64,000 nucleotides of DNA from Rattus norvegicus. Lineage: Eukaryota; Chordata; Mammalia; Rodentia; Muridae. The translations under genes and the position numbers were made by a program. The stretch spans positions 52,764,039 to 52,828,038 of the forward strand of contig NC_086026.1 of assembly GCF_036323735.1 (NCBI RefSeq), written 5' to 3'. Of this stretch, positions 42,091 through 53,521 are shown piece after piece (position 1 is the stretch's first letter; each line of letters opens with the position of its first letter). The notes under the pieces were generated by a model. That model was not told the DNA's origin. It did not search any database and saw only the letters and a list, made by a program, of their open reading frames with translations.

Positions 42091-42786
42091 TAACAAGATT
42101 CCCAAAGAAGGGTATGGATTCAAAGTTGGTCAACACAGTAGCTGATCAAAAGCTCATCGAAGACTGGGACTCTACCTAGCTCTTGTCTACCATCACAACA
42201 GTAGCATAAGTATGATTGATAGTTCGTCAGGTGTCTATCAATTATGATAACTTACTTCTTTGTTTTCATCTGTGCAGATGGAGCATGTCTCTTTAACTCA
42301 TTGGTTCAGTTCCCTCAACCTCCCACCAAATTGAGCCAATCATCAGTGTCCAGTCAGTGGGGTGGATGCTGGGAAATACTAGCCACTGGTCTGCCCTTGC
42401 TCTCAGTGAGATAAGTGGGCCCATTTGGACTTGGTGCATGCCAAGTGGAGCCACCCTGCTTCCTGCAACTCTTAGTGATTATAGCCATTTTCCTGTGTTG
42501 TGGCTTCCCCAAGGACAACAGAATCTGGAGTTTTATTTCTCCAGCTTAAGCACATACCCCACCCACTACCAGAATTCTTAAGAGTGGCTGTCTGTATCTG
42601 TGAGCATGCAGGGGCAAGCCTGTGGGGCTTGTTCACAATGGAGACAAGTAGTGGCAGAGCCTACCTGATAAGAATGGAGCCTAACTGGCTGTGATATCAT
42701 GCTCTGGTCCCAGCTCTCCTGGTTTCCCTTAGCTAAGCTCAATGGGTGTCAGCCTTCTTGTCTTTAAAAGAGAATCAGTACCACTT
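42091..42786. other. Single-copy DNA, nothing recognised
   Basis: No feature supported. One further acceptor-like TTTCATCTGTGCAG at about 42266-42279. Confidence 0.4.
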
Positions 42787-42882
42787 GAACATCTCTAATC
42801 CCTAAAGAGCTGAAATGCTCCAGACTCTGAAGTCTTTTGACTGTTCTGACTCAGACTTCTGGTTTTCGGCTTAGAGATGCTC
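42787..42882. repeat. 96-base inverted-repeat element
   Basis: The left arm 'gaacatctctaatcc' (42787-42801) and right arm 'ggcttagagatgctc' (42868-42882) are reverse complements at 13 of 15 positions. The interior 'aatgctccagactctgaagt' resembles ancient repeats that carry 'tccaaaatgctccaaaatctgaaac'. I read it as a decayed palindromic mobile element remnant; the family is not certain. Confidence 0.55.
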
Positions 42883-44028
42883 TAACGTACCTACAGACAT
42901 TTTTCCAAAATCTTCAAGAATCAAAACTGGGAAGTACTCAGGTCCCCAACATTGCAGATCAGGAGCACTCAGCACAGAAGATTGTCAAGGAGATTAAAGA
43001 AAACAGTGTCTACGTGTTTGCTAAGTATGTTCAATTTCATCCCCAGCCTCGGAATCTGGTATTATCGGTTGGACAGGGAGTTGGGGAGTCTGTGGGCAGG
43101 AATCTGTGCTCTTGCCAAGTATTTCTGGGGGATCTTGACGCAGGCAGATGGACACCCCTGAGAAGCATGTCATCGCAGTGAGTAACTGCGATGTGCCCAC
43201 TGTGTCCATGCCTTGTGAGAAGCTCAGCAATGAAAGACACGCTGGCTGGGGAGTTAAAAATGCCGGAGCACAGCCATGTGTACCACCCTAGCCTTGTCTT
43301 CAACAGCCTTCAGCTTTTAGTCCCATTGCCTTCCCCTTCCTTCAGACTTGGGGTGTTTTCACTCAGGGGAAGCCAATAAGGGAGAATCTGCTTTCTCTCC
43401 AGCCTTTCTCACTCAGCATCCCAGTGCTCACCTAGAGAATGGAATCACCTCTTCCCTTGCTCCTGCATCAAGTTCCGAGTTGCCCTCTTCATTATCCCTG
43501 CAATTCCCAGCTCACTGTGGACTGCAAAGTCACTGGTACTCTTCATCTGGGCTATGTCGGGCTTAGGTTTGAGGGATGATACCTTTTCCTCTTCTGACGC
43601 TTTATTATCTGAGCTCAGCTCCTTGGCTGACAGCATCAGAATGTCAAGTCTGAGAGGCTTCCCAGCCTTCCCAAGCCATCTCTTTAGTAGGCCCTGTCCC
43701 CAGACTAGTGATGGTCTTTTCTTTGTACCCAGGCAGTCCTCCTGTCTGAAACTCAATAGTCTACACTGGCTGTGCCTCCCTTTCCTTCTTTTGTCTCTTA
43801 GGAACACTGAGATGACTCGTTTCCTATCTTCTGGTCTCGTGTATCTGATGATGAGGGAAGGAAGAAAAAAACTCATACTGTAAGAGTTGGTGACTGAAAA
43901 TAGCAACCATCCATTTGCTGTGGATTCTGCAACTGAGGCAGGGTTTGAGGGTCACCTTCACAGCTGTCATCAACGGGTGAGCTGAAGACCCAGTTTCTCT
44001 CAGGAACCTCACTCCTAGGCCTGGGAAT
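42883..44028. other. Single-copy DNA, nothing recognised
   Basis: Contains overlapping open frames of 114 codons (42837-43181, +), 109 codons (43554-43883, +) and 153 codons (43445-43906, -). None has a recognisable domain, and I do not call a gene. Confidence 0.4.
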
Positions 44029-44216
44029 TTTTTTTAAGATTTATTTATTTATTTTATGTATATAAGCACACTATAGCTGTCTTCAGACACACCAGAAGAG
44101 GGCATCAGATCCCGTTGCGGATGGTTGTGAGCCACCATGTGGTTGCTGGGAATTGAACTCAGGACCTCTAGAAGAGTAGTCAGTGCTCTTAACCACTAAG
44201 CCATCTCTCCAACCCC
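44029..44216 (-). mobile_element. B2 SINE, reverse, near full length
   Basis: Reversed tail 'taagatttatttatttattt', then 'cactatagctgtcttcagac', 'acaccagaagagggcatcag', 'ggttgtgagccaccatgtgg', 'ttgctgggaattgaactcag' and 'ctaagccatctctccaaccc'. Low divergence. Confidence 0.97.
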
Positions 44217-44761
44217 CTACATCTGCAATCTGGTAACTGGGGTAGCTGTCATAAGTCCACAGGGCTCTCAGCCTCAGCTGTGAGGTAGAGCACAGCTCTG
44301 GACTTCCTTACATGACAGTCACAGCGGCAAGAGAACAAGAGTAAGAGCAGAAAGGTCTCTTTAAGTGCTGGGTTTGGAGGTCATTACCTCCACGACCTTC
44401 ACTGCTCGTAACATTCTGGTAGCCTGCCTAGACCAAGGACAGGAAACAGCCCTCCAGTACTCAAAGGAAGAAGTTGCAAATTGAACCCTTTATAATCTTC
44501 CAGCCCCGTATTCTTTTGCCTCTTGTGAGGCCTTGCATTGATCAGGCAACAAAGAATACAGGTCTGGTCTCTGGAAAAAGCAAACAAACCTCACAGGTTT
44601 GTGGAAGACACAGCAAAGGAGAGCCTTGCAACCTGATGTGACCAGTGATAAAAATGCTACCACCTCGGAAGTATCTACCATGTTCACGGGGCTTCAACCT
44701 GCTGAACCATCACTGTTATGTTCTGGGGGAGCACATGGTGTCATTGTCATTTGTCAGAGCG
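44217..44761. other. Single-copy DNA, nothing recognised
   Basis: No feature supported. Confidence 0.4.
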
Positions 44762-45173
44762 TTATCTTAATTAGCTTTCTATCGGTGTGAAAAACACCAT
44801 GACCAAACGCAACTTGGGGAGGAAGAGGGTTATTTCACTTACACATCCACATCACAGTCTATCCCTGAAGGAAGTCAGGGCAGGAACCCAACCCAGGAAC
44901 TTGGAAGCAGGAACTAATGCAGAAGCCATAGGGAATGCTGTGTAAAGGCTTGCTCCCGGTGGCTTGCGCCATTTGTTTTCTTGTCTATCCAGGACCACCT
45001 GCCTAGGAGTGACATCACCTGCAGTGGGCTGGGCCCTCCCACATTAATCACTAATCAGGAACGTGCCCCACAGACTTGCCTACAGGCCCATCTGATGGAG
45101 GCATTTTCTCAATTAGGATTTCCCCTTTCCGATGTGTGTAGATTGACAAAAACCAACCTGACAATCAAGCACA
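44762..45173 (-). mobile_element. ERVL-MaLR (MT-type) solo LTR, reverse
   Basis: Left end 'ttatcttaattagctttcta' and right end 'tgacaatcaagcaca'. Landmarks include 'gaaaaacaccatgaccaaac', 'gcaacttggggaggaagagg', 'gaagtcagggcaggaaccca', 'tatccaggaccacctgccta', 'cctgcagtgggctgggccct' and 'gatggaggcattttctcaat'. Full length (about 412 bases), least diverged of the MaLR LTRs here, with no second LTR nearby. Confidence 0.85.
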
Positions 45174-46315
45174 GTGTTAGGTATTGAAGAGAGAGGCAGA
45201 AGTATGCCCTGGAGTCTCAGACACTGTGACTTCTCAGTGCTTTGTTGAAACAGTTCAGCCAATAAGCAGATGGGGCAGGAGAAGGAGGGGGACTACAGAA
45301 AATTTCTCTCCATGATAGACACCTCGAGGTTGCTCCTCCTTGTCCCTCGGTAGGCTGCTTGTGTCTTTTCTGTAACTTTGGGCTGAGAACACAGTCCGGG
45401 ATGTCCTAGGGCTGGAGAACAAAGGGTCATGTGATCAGGGAAGCCTCGTTCCCCAAGCCACGCAGGAAACCGCATCTCTGAAAACTCACCCATGACGTCA
45501 GCGCTGCATCCAGAAAGGCCCCTGCGCCTTCCTCCCACGCATTCCCCGCATTTACCAATTACTGAAAACAGCTCAAAATAGCACCTGTCCCTCCACCGCT
45601 GGGGCTGCTGCATGAATACTGCTTGTGATCATTTTCGGGAGGGAGAGAGTCTGCTGGAAACCGGTCCAAAGAGGGGATTATTACCAGGCATGTGTTCCAG
45701 TGCCAGGTCTGGTTTTAACTACCGGGATCCGGCCAGCATGCACTTTGTGCTTTTTTCCTGCAACATTTTCAGGGGTAGATGTGGGTAGTGGTGCCATGGG
45801 AGGCCCTAACATCAGCAAGGACAAGTTCCTAGCCCTGGGGTCTTCTGGAAAACATTCAGTGATCTGATTCACCTTAGCCCAGTTTCTCTACGTGCCAAGA
45901 CCGAGTGCAGAGAGACTCCTGTCTCCCCCACTTACTCATAAACTCGTTGTAAAATCTGCCAGAATTGTGGGGGAAAGATGCTTTCTGCAACACGATAAAT
46001 AAAACAAACAATGAGATAAATAGCCAAGTTTGCATAAGCCGTGGTGCCCTTTGTGGATGAAGGGCCACCTAACATTTAAATGAACACGCGGATCTCTTCA
46101 TAACAGAATTGGAAGCACACCAAGGACTATTGTGAACCCAATGCTAGCCACAGGAATATGGACTGCCTCTCTCTGTATATGTCTGCCCACGTGTCTATCT
46201 ACATGATAAGTCAGCTAGTGTTATTCCCTTTAAAGAGGGTCCTGGAATGGAGAAGGGGGAAGAAGTGCATGATTTGACTGATTCTAAGAATGTGAGCATG
46301 CCAATATAATTAAAA
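45174..46315. other. Single-copy DNA with a CRE-type site
   Basis: No gene recognised. Contains a full TGACGTCA (45493-45500) within a stretch of higher CpG (45440-45550). Confidence 0.4.
45493..45500. promoter_or_regulatory. Full palindromic CRE (TGACGTCA)
   Basis: Perfect eight-base cAMP response element, the CREB/ATF target, with CpG intact in a CpG-poor genome. The flank 'gcgctgc' adds local CpG. Direct motif match; activity unknown. Confidence 0.45.
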
Positions 46316-46455
46316 ATTCGAAAACATGGTAGTCGGTTGCAGTAGTGTGCGTCTGTGCTCCCTACACTGGGGAGGGATCACTTGAGCCTAGCAGTTTAAG
46401 ACCAGAGTTGAGCCTGGGCAGCACAGTGAACCCCTGTCTCGATAGCAATGATAAG
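46316..46455 (+). mobile_element. B1/PB1-like SINE
   Basis: Shows 'ggttgcagtagtgtgcgtct', 'gtgctccctacactggggag', 'ggatcacttgagcctagcag', 'agttgagcctgggcagcaca' and 'gtgaacccctgtctcgatag'. Forward 7SL-type element, unusually Alu/PB1-like in its 'cacttgagcc' segment, so an old monomer. Confidence 0.75.
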
Positions 46456-46620
46456 AAAATAAATTCTCCAGCCAGACAAACCTAGAGAGAATAAGCCACC
46501 AGCAAATCCTAATGAAATTCATCCCTGATTTGAGTCTCAGTTTATTTGGGTGTCTCTTCTTCCTGGGCATCAGTCCTGCTCTGAAATAGATTGTCTGGCA
46601 CCTTGCCTCTCCCCCACATC

Positions 46621-46645
46621 TCCCCCCCACCCCCCACCCCCCGCC
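46621..46645 (-). other. G-quadruplex/i-motif candidate
   Basis: The + strand has three C runs (7, 6, 6) separated by single A, within 'cccccccaccccccacccccc'-type sequence. The minus strand has the matching G runs with one-base loops. A fourth run can come from splitting the long ones. Confidence 0.5.
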
Positions 46646-46746
46646 TTCAGCTTTCATTTTACCTCCAGGCCCTGCCTTGCCCCAACAGCACTATCCCAGG
46701 CTCTAGAAGGCAACAAGTACAGTTCAGTAGACTTGGGTTCTAAATG

Positions 46747-46866
<120 letters not shown>

Positions 46867-49800
46867 GTGTAGATATATATTCACTTTCTTCTCTTTCTGC
46901 CTGGTGAGATCAGTTTCCCTGGCCTCCTGCAAAGCTACCACTAAGAGTAGGTATATAAAGTGGAGACTCTTGACCTACTGCAGGGACAGGTGACAAGAGA
47001 TACTGGACTTGTCCCCCAAGCCAGTGGTTGTTCTATAAGACCCATAAGTGGCCTCTTCATCTTGGAGTAAGCAGCCTGAATGACCCTTTCAAGGAGCTCT
47101 AAGGGCTCAGGGGCCCTACACTGACAAGTGGCTGAGAGCTGGTTAGTCTTCCTATGGGACATCCTGGGAGCCGAGCCAGTGAGCAGTCCAAGTGAGGAGA
47201 AGGAGCCATCATGAGGTCCTTCGTTAACGTTACCATCCTGCCTGTTCAGACCACCCTGACCTGGCTTTTCTGCAGGGTGACACTCTAGGGAGGATTTGCA
47301 GAGCAGGGGCTGGGTAGGGGCTGCCAGCACTGTAGCATTGGACTGTAGGGAACTGTGCCTGTCCTTGTGCAGAAAACTAGAAGAAAGAGAGCTCGTCCCT
47401 GGAAACTGGCTCTTCAGAATACTTTATCTGTGGTTGTGCTCAGAGGCAGGAGGATGAATGAAAGGACCCCTGATAATGACCCCATGTGAGGACCCCACGA
47501 TGCCTGGGAACAAACGTTGTGACTAATCAGTAGAGTTCCTGGGGCCTGTTTTCCCTTGGCTAGTTGGGAACCCACAGCGTACCAGAGTTCTGTGAGGCAG
47601 TTTCTTACCTCCCAGCCCTCCAGGTTGTTAGTTCTTCTTTAGTGGCCTGAGCGTGTCCACTCTGCTAGTCCCCTGCAGAACAGATTCCTCTCCCGTGACT
47701 GTTATGACTTTCCTTCCCCACCATTAGTAAAGCACAGTGGACCTAGAATTCACACAGACCCCTCTTCTTCCCCTTGGGGAGGCTCCCTGTTCTTTGGCTT
47801 CTCCCAGATCCCCTAGGTCATCACCAACCCAGGAGTCTGAGCGTCTATTAATAACCACCCTTGAGATGACGCAATTCAAAGATGAGCAAAACCACAGTAT
47901 GAACTGCCGTGGTTGGGTGTGGGGCAGATGTGTCTTGTTTGCTAAGTGTGGGTGAAGGCACAGAGCAGCAGCAGCAGCTGAGAACCCTCCTGAGGGTATT
48001 AGGACCCTCATCAAACAGGACTCCGCCCCAGGGACACAGGGAACAGAGAGGGGTGGGTAACAAAGCCACTCGCTCAGAGAGCTGAGACACTGCTTGGGTC
48101 ATCATCAGCTGCCAGTATCTTTTGCATAAGTACTGGTAGGTGGATGTCTGGTCAAAACTGATGTGTGGGTGTTGGAAGAAACAATCAAATTGACGTGATT
48201 TAAGAACCGAGGGTTATTTTGAACTCTTTTCGTTCCCATTTGGACGTCCTCCTTTTTCTTGAAGAAAAGAAGTTGTGTTTTTGTGGATAAACCAGGGAAG
48301 TTGAAAGAGGAAAATTGGTGGAGAGGGCCACAATTTGTTCCTATTCTGTTCCTGTCCTTGGAATATTGCCCGGATGCAGGGGCATGGCCAAAATGACCCT
48401 CAGCATCTTCTCCCAGGCCTGAAAGGATCTTGGCTAGTGGTTTCTTAGAGGGAAGAATGATGCCCCTGAGGCTTGAAGGGAAACTTGTAGTTATGGTAAC
48501 CGTGCGATTCAGTTTCCCCATGTGAGTGGGTGGTCCTAGTTTATGAGAAGCAAAAACTGGGGTTCAGAAAAACACTCAAAAGCCAGGCACCAAAATGACC
48601 AAAAAGAAGCTAACAGGGGCAGCTCCCATTCTTGGTGGAAGGGCAGCAACCCCCTTGCCAACCCCCTGTGCCTTTCCTGCGGGGAAGGAAGGTCCCACCG
48701 ATAAGAAAGGGACTTGGAGACTCTGTGTGTCACAAATGGAAGACCGTGGATGGGAAAGGGGGTTGGGGGGGAGGAAGCCCATTTCACAGAGTGGGAGGAT
48801 GGAACACAAACACTGTTGATAAGTCTGATTAACATCTGGGCATATTAAACAGATTCGGGTTGTCTTAGGAAGAGAACAGTCTGATAAAATACTTCCAGAG
48901 ACCCTGAGAGTCAAGTCCTATCCTACTCCATGCCCAACCAACTTCAGCCCCAGAGATTCCGTGCTGTCCTCTCACCTTTGGCCAGAGAGTCAGTGTCTGC
49001 CAACAATAGTTCTTAGACATGGGTGCTTCCTCCTGCACCAGGACTTTCCTGGACTTTGTGACCCTTAAGCACAACTGTTGTGTGAAGCCAGAGAGCCCCT
49101 TGACCAAGCCCAGTTACCCAGAAAAGATATCACTGCTTCACTTGGCAGCCAACAGAATCCTCCAATCCCACGTTGGACAGGGAAGCCAGATTTAACTCAC
49201 ACAGTGTTTAAGACACCCGGGAGCAGAGACATGCTACTGTTTGCATAAATGTCCTCCCACTGAACTTCCTCCCTGTCCATCTGTCCCCTAGCTGAGCTGT
49301 CACACTGCTCAGACCGCCTTGTGGATAGACATGAGAGTCCCAGGAGCAGAGCAACATAGAGCCCTTCATCCTCCCAGGCTCCCCATCACCGGCCCAGCCT
49401 TGCCCTGGTCCTCTTCCCTCTATTCCTGCTCCCATCCCTTTCTCATTCCCTTTATCTCTTTCCTCTACAGTCCCATTTCTGGCCCAGCTTAGCCCTCTAT
49501 AATGACTTAATCTTGCCGACAGGGTGACAAGCGGATGAATCGAAGTCTGAGGCTTTTTTTCTCCACTCTAGATTCATTGGAAGATTTCTCCCAGATGCGG
49601 CACTAAAACCCCAGATTCAATTTCCCTTTGACATAATAACCGAATTAGTCTCATATTGTCATACATAAATTACTAGCCAGTCAGGGTGCCACCAGAGGGA
49701 GAGAGAGCTGGAGAGAAAGCAAGACATGAGCATCCGAAGGGGTGTGACCGTGACAAGCAGGGACCTGAATAACAATGGGACCAGAAGGGTAACAGCTAAT

Positions 49801-51140
49801 CATATCTGACAAATGAGGAGAATTCCCGGGCTGCAACAAAGGTAAAGAATATTTACCTTCCTCCCCATGCCCCTGGCCATTAAAATGTCACCATGGGGAG
49901 CTACGCACCTTACGAGTGACACACAGATCTAAATATCTACTCGATTAAGAACTGCTCTGCTTGCAAACGCTGTTTTCCAAGAGGAAAATGAGGTTTTGGT
50001 GAAACTCTGTTGCAGCTTCTAGGCCTGCTGGTGGAGCTGAGTAGGAGACTTGGTGAGTTTCAATTTGGAAGAATGGTCCTCATCCCGTTTGTAAGAGTGT
50101 TAACCTGGGTAGCTCTGGGTACAGAAGCACACTGGCCTGCGTATCTATTCGGGAATCAGATCCTGGGCAGAAGCGTATTCAAATCTGAACCAACTACACT
50201 GGGCTCCTCACCTATCCACTAACCACTCCTCTCAAGCTGGAGTCCTGAGGGCTAGCCTTATGCCTTTCCCTCTGTGCTTCTGCTCCCAGTCCATCTGTCT
50301 GGGCTAGCCTCACTCTGTGCTCCTGCCCCCAGCCTGTCTGTCTGCCCTGTTCAATGGCTTCTCCAGGAATTTCTGTGCTTTACCTCTGTATTCTAATGCC
50401 ACATTAAGGCCCGTTGAGGTTGTCCCGGTGGTCTGCCCACTTCCTGTGCTCTCTGGCAACCCATGTTCTACCCATCCTCTGAGTTTGCCTTGCCCAAATG
50501 CAATTTACTGACAGCATTTCTCCAGGGAAAACCTTTCACTAGTTCTCCGAAGAATGAATTCTAAGCTTTGTGGCATTTGCTAGTAGGAGGGTCCATGGTC
50601 TATCGCTTTGCACAGACCCCATCATCAGGGCCAGGCTCCATGTACCAACTGTTTCCAAGCAGGACCCTGGGATTGCTTCCAGCCACTCCTTTGGCCTGGA
50701 GAGTTAGCCTTCTTTACTCGAGCACTTTCCAGTATAAGGATGCCCTGGCTTCAGAAGCCCTGGACCAACCTACTACTGTGCATAGGTCCCATTGGCCCTG
50801 CCTTCTGGTTTTGCTGCTTCTAAAACGTGTTGCTGCTCCTGGTGGCTTGTTGGTTCAACTTTAGTGCTCATATTTATCAAGTTCTTCAAAGCTAAGCATG
50901 AGATGTGGACACGAGGAGCACCAGGCTGTCTGGGGAGAGGTGAACTGGCCCAGGTTGGGAATGCAGCAGGTCAAAACCCTCATGCTGATCAAAGCAGAAC
51001 ATGGAGTCTTAACTCAGTGCTCTCTCCTTCCGTACTTAGCACAGAGCAGGACTTTTGCAGTTGTTTAGAAAACAAATCTCAAAGAGGTCCAGTGAAGCCA
51101 ATCTAGGCCGAGCAAGGATTCAGTAGATGCCATGCCTCAC
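46867..51140. other. Single-copy DNA, about 4.3 kb
   Basis: The longest repeat-poor block in the window. It contains a G-rich tract (48762-48775), a CTCF-like motif at 49689 and an AT-rich block at 49560-49680 with several homeodomain-type cores ('gacataataaccgaattag', 'cataaattactagcc'). The block is a candidate conserved non-coding element. No gene recognised. Confidence 0.4.
49684..49702 (+). promoter_or_regulatory. Candidate CTCF site
   Basis: 'gtgccaccagagggag' contains CCACCAGAGGGAG (49689-49701), close to the CTCF core CCACNAGRGGGC. It lies at the edge of an AT-rich block. Motif evidence only. Confidence 0.35.
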
Positions 51141-51142
51141 AT

Positions 51143-51160
51143 AAGATACTACCTTGTGGG
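51143..51160 (+). repeat. Target-site duplication, left copy
   Basis: 18 bases, identical to 51347-51364, flanking the B2 insertion. Confidence 0.97.
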
Positions 51161-51346
51161 GGCTGGAGAGATGGCTCAGTGGTTAAGAGCACTGACTGCT
51201 CTTCCAGAGGTCCTGAGTTCAATTCCCAGCAACCACATGGTGGCTCACAAACATCTGTAATGAGATCTGACGCCCTCTTCTGGTGTGTCTGAAGACAGCT
51301 ACAGTGTACTCATATAAATAAAATAAATAAATCTTAAAAAAAAAAA
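51161..51346 (+). mobile_element. Young B2 SINE with target-site duplication
   Basis: Almost consensus B2: 'ggctggagagatggctcagt', 'ggttaagagcactgactgct', 'cttccagaggtcctgagttc', 'aattcccagcaaccacatgg', then 'gccctcttctggtgtgtctg', the 'aaataaataaatctt' tail and an A12 run. It is flanked by the direct repeat 'aagatactaccttgtggg' (51143-51160 and 51347-51364), the hallmark of L1-driven insertion. It is the youngest element in the window. Intact Pol III A and B boxes are visible in the head. Confidence 0.99.
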
Positions 51347-51364
51347 AAGATACTACCTTGTGGG
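51347..51364 (+). repeat. Target-site duplication, right copy
   Basis: Identical to the left copy; it follows directly after the B2 A-tail. Confidence 0.97.
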
Positions 51365-51640
51365 TATGCATGCCCGTGTGGGTATGTACGGTGGCCCAAG
51401 GTTGCCACCCAAGCTCTTCCTCGGTTTCTTTTTCAACTTAGCTTTTGAAGTGGGCTTTCCACTGAGCCTAGAGCTCACCATTTCTCCCTTGGAATCTGCT
51501 TGTCTCTGCTTCCCAGATCTGGGGTTACAGGCACTCACCATCATGACTGACTCGCACATGGGTCCCAGGGATTGAACTGCCACCCTAATGCTTACACTCC
51601 CAGCACTTTACTCCCAGAACCATTTTCCCCGATCTCAAAT
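51365..51640 (-). mobile_element. B4-type chimeric SINE, reverse
   Basis: Contains 'gcttgtctctgcttcccaga', 'tctggggttacaggcactca', then 'acatgggtcccagggattga', 'ctgccaccctaatgcttaca' and 'cagcactttactcccagaac'. This is a reversed B1-like part followed by a reversed tRNA-like head. The young B2 is inserted at its left edge. Confidence 0.55.
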
Positions 51641-52294
51641 TGCTTTTTTACTGCTTGCCTACCACTGAGTCCAATAGGGTCTAGAAACTATGTGACTTGG
51701 GACATGTTGGGTCTCCCAGTGGCCAATGCGGAGCACGCTCTATTAGTAAATCCTTGGGGAATGTCTAAGAGTTGGCCCTCTGTGCATTCTGCTCTAAGGA
51801 GCTGACCATCGAAGGAATCATAATGAGAAGATATGACAGGCCACAAGCAAGAGCCGCACCTCCTTCCTATCTATATCTGTCTGAGACAAACATCTTCCAG
51901 GAGTGCTGAGCACAGCCCCTGCTCAAGAAAGGCTGGGGGACCTACCCACATGGCTTAGGGGACAGGTTGTGACCCGTCAGTTGCCATCCAGCATTTTATT
52001 TCTCCGTTGGTGTCACTGTGACCTGTTCCGCTTGTTTTTATGCAGTATGTTATTTTGCTTTTATATTTTTACTTTATCTGAAGACTTCACTGGATCCAAA
52101 GCCAGTGCATTAACTCGCTGGCTCAGTCAGGGTGAAAATGAGGAAACAGCCTTCCCTCTCCTTATTGCACCCACTATTCACACCTGCTCTCCACGGTGGC
52201 CTCCTCACCTCCACTTACAGAATGAAGACACTCCAACCTTTCAATCAGCCCAGTGTTGTCGGGGTTTGGCCTTCCGGTTATTAAAAGTCCGGTT
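51641..52294. other. Single-copy DNA, nothing recognised
   Basis: No feature supported. Confidence 0.4.
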
Positions 52295-52650
52295 CCAGAC
52301 AAATGCAGCATGCCTTCACTTATATGTGAAACTTAAAGAATTCATCTCATAGTCCCTGAAATGGTTTCCAGACGGGAAAGAGGGAGCGAAAGAGGGGGGG
52401 GGTTCACAGGTGCAACCGGGTAACTCCTGGCATCCTGTGTCACAGTCAGATGGCTGTAGTTGGCTACTAATTGAATATTTCCAAATATCTAGTAGAGGGT
52501 ATTGCAAATGTTCTCATTGCAGAGAAACAATAAATGCCTGAAGTGATGGATCTGCCAATTACCAGGATCTGATCGTTACAAGTGGTACACATGTACCAAA
52601 CTATCACACCACCCATAAATATGAACAATTACCATGTGTCATTTACAAAA
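52295..52650 (+). mobile_element. Ancient L1M 3'-end fragment
   Basis: Follows the order of old L1 3' UTRs: 'cttcacttatatgtgaaact', 'taaagaattcatctcatagt', 'ggtattgcaaatgttctcat', 'cctgaagtgatggatctgcc', 'gtggtacacatgtaccaaac', 'tatcacaccacccataaata' and 'gaacaattaccatgtgtcat'. No ORF2 remains. A G10 run interrupts near 52392. Confidence 0.75.
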
Positions 52651-53378
52651 GAAAGCAAGCTCAACCTAGAACAGAAGTCATGCCTCTTGCCTAATGGGAA
52701 GAGTCTCTCAGCCCCCAGCCTGACTCGGAGCCAGAACCAGAGCCCCTGCATCAGGAAGGGGCTAGCCTGCTCTACCTTTCCCTCTACTCTGCCTCTTTTT
52801 CTTGCTGCTCTGGGGGGGCTGAAAGGAGAAAGATCTTTAGCCGAGTTTAAACTTCTGATAGTTCTCTGTGGCTATCAAATTTCCGGGGAGATGCTCAAAC
52901 ACAGCTTGCAGAAGGATTTTGTGTGCTCTTAGAGAAGTTACCTGGGGACCTTCCCCATCACAGAGTTTCCTGATAGGACATTGGCTCCCTACTGGCTCTC
53001 AAGACTCAACTCTAGAGCGATCCACGTGGTCTGCATAGGCTGATTCTCAGGACAATGATGGAATCTTGGGTGGCAATTCAATGACAGTCAACCTAATAGT
53101 CCATCCAGTGTTCGGGATACGTTGGGGCTCCCCTGGACCACAATTAGCTCTGGTCTCTCCCGATGCGCTCTCGGTCTCCCTCTCCCCCTCCCCCATACAC
53201 ATACACCTGAACATACATGCGACGGCATGTACCGTATGCCATTGCATATAGAGACCACCAGAGGTCAATCTTTAGTGTTACAGAACTGTAATTAAAGACT
53301 GCTCTGAGCCACCATGTAGTCACAACACTGTCTTTCTGTAAGAGGCTTCCTTTTCCTTTCTTATTTCATTTTATTATT
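52651..53378. other. Single-copy DNA, nothing recognised
   Basis: A C/T-rich tract at 53168-53192. No gene recognised. Confidence 0.4.
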
Positions 53379-53521
53379 TTTTTTAAGACAGTCTTTCTAC
53401 ATAGCCATGGGTTTCCTAGAACTCATCATGTAGATCAGGCTGACCTCAAATTCAGAGATCCACCTAGCTCTCTCCGCCTTTCAAGTGTTGAGATTTAAGA
53501 CGTGTGCCGCTACACCTGGCT
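53379..53521 (-). mobile_element. B1 SINE, reverse
   Basis: Reversed T-rich tail, then 'aagacagtctttctacatag', 'atgtagatcaggctgacctc', 'aaattcagagatccacctag', 'gttgagatttaagacgtgtg' and 'ccgctacacctggc'. Full length. Confidence 0.9.

Noticed and set aside
43445..43906. 153-codon minus frame with mixed, protein-like composition
   Set aside because: A 109-codon + frame overlaps the same bases, no splice or start context supports it, and I recognise no family. Kept only as a note.
51161..51235. tRNA-like sequence with A and B boxes
   Set aside because: It is the head of a B2 SINE, not a tRNA gene.
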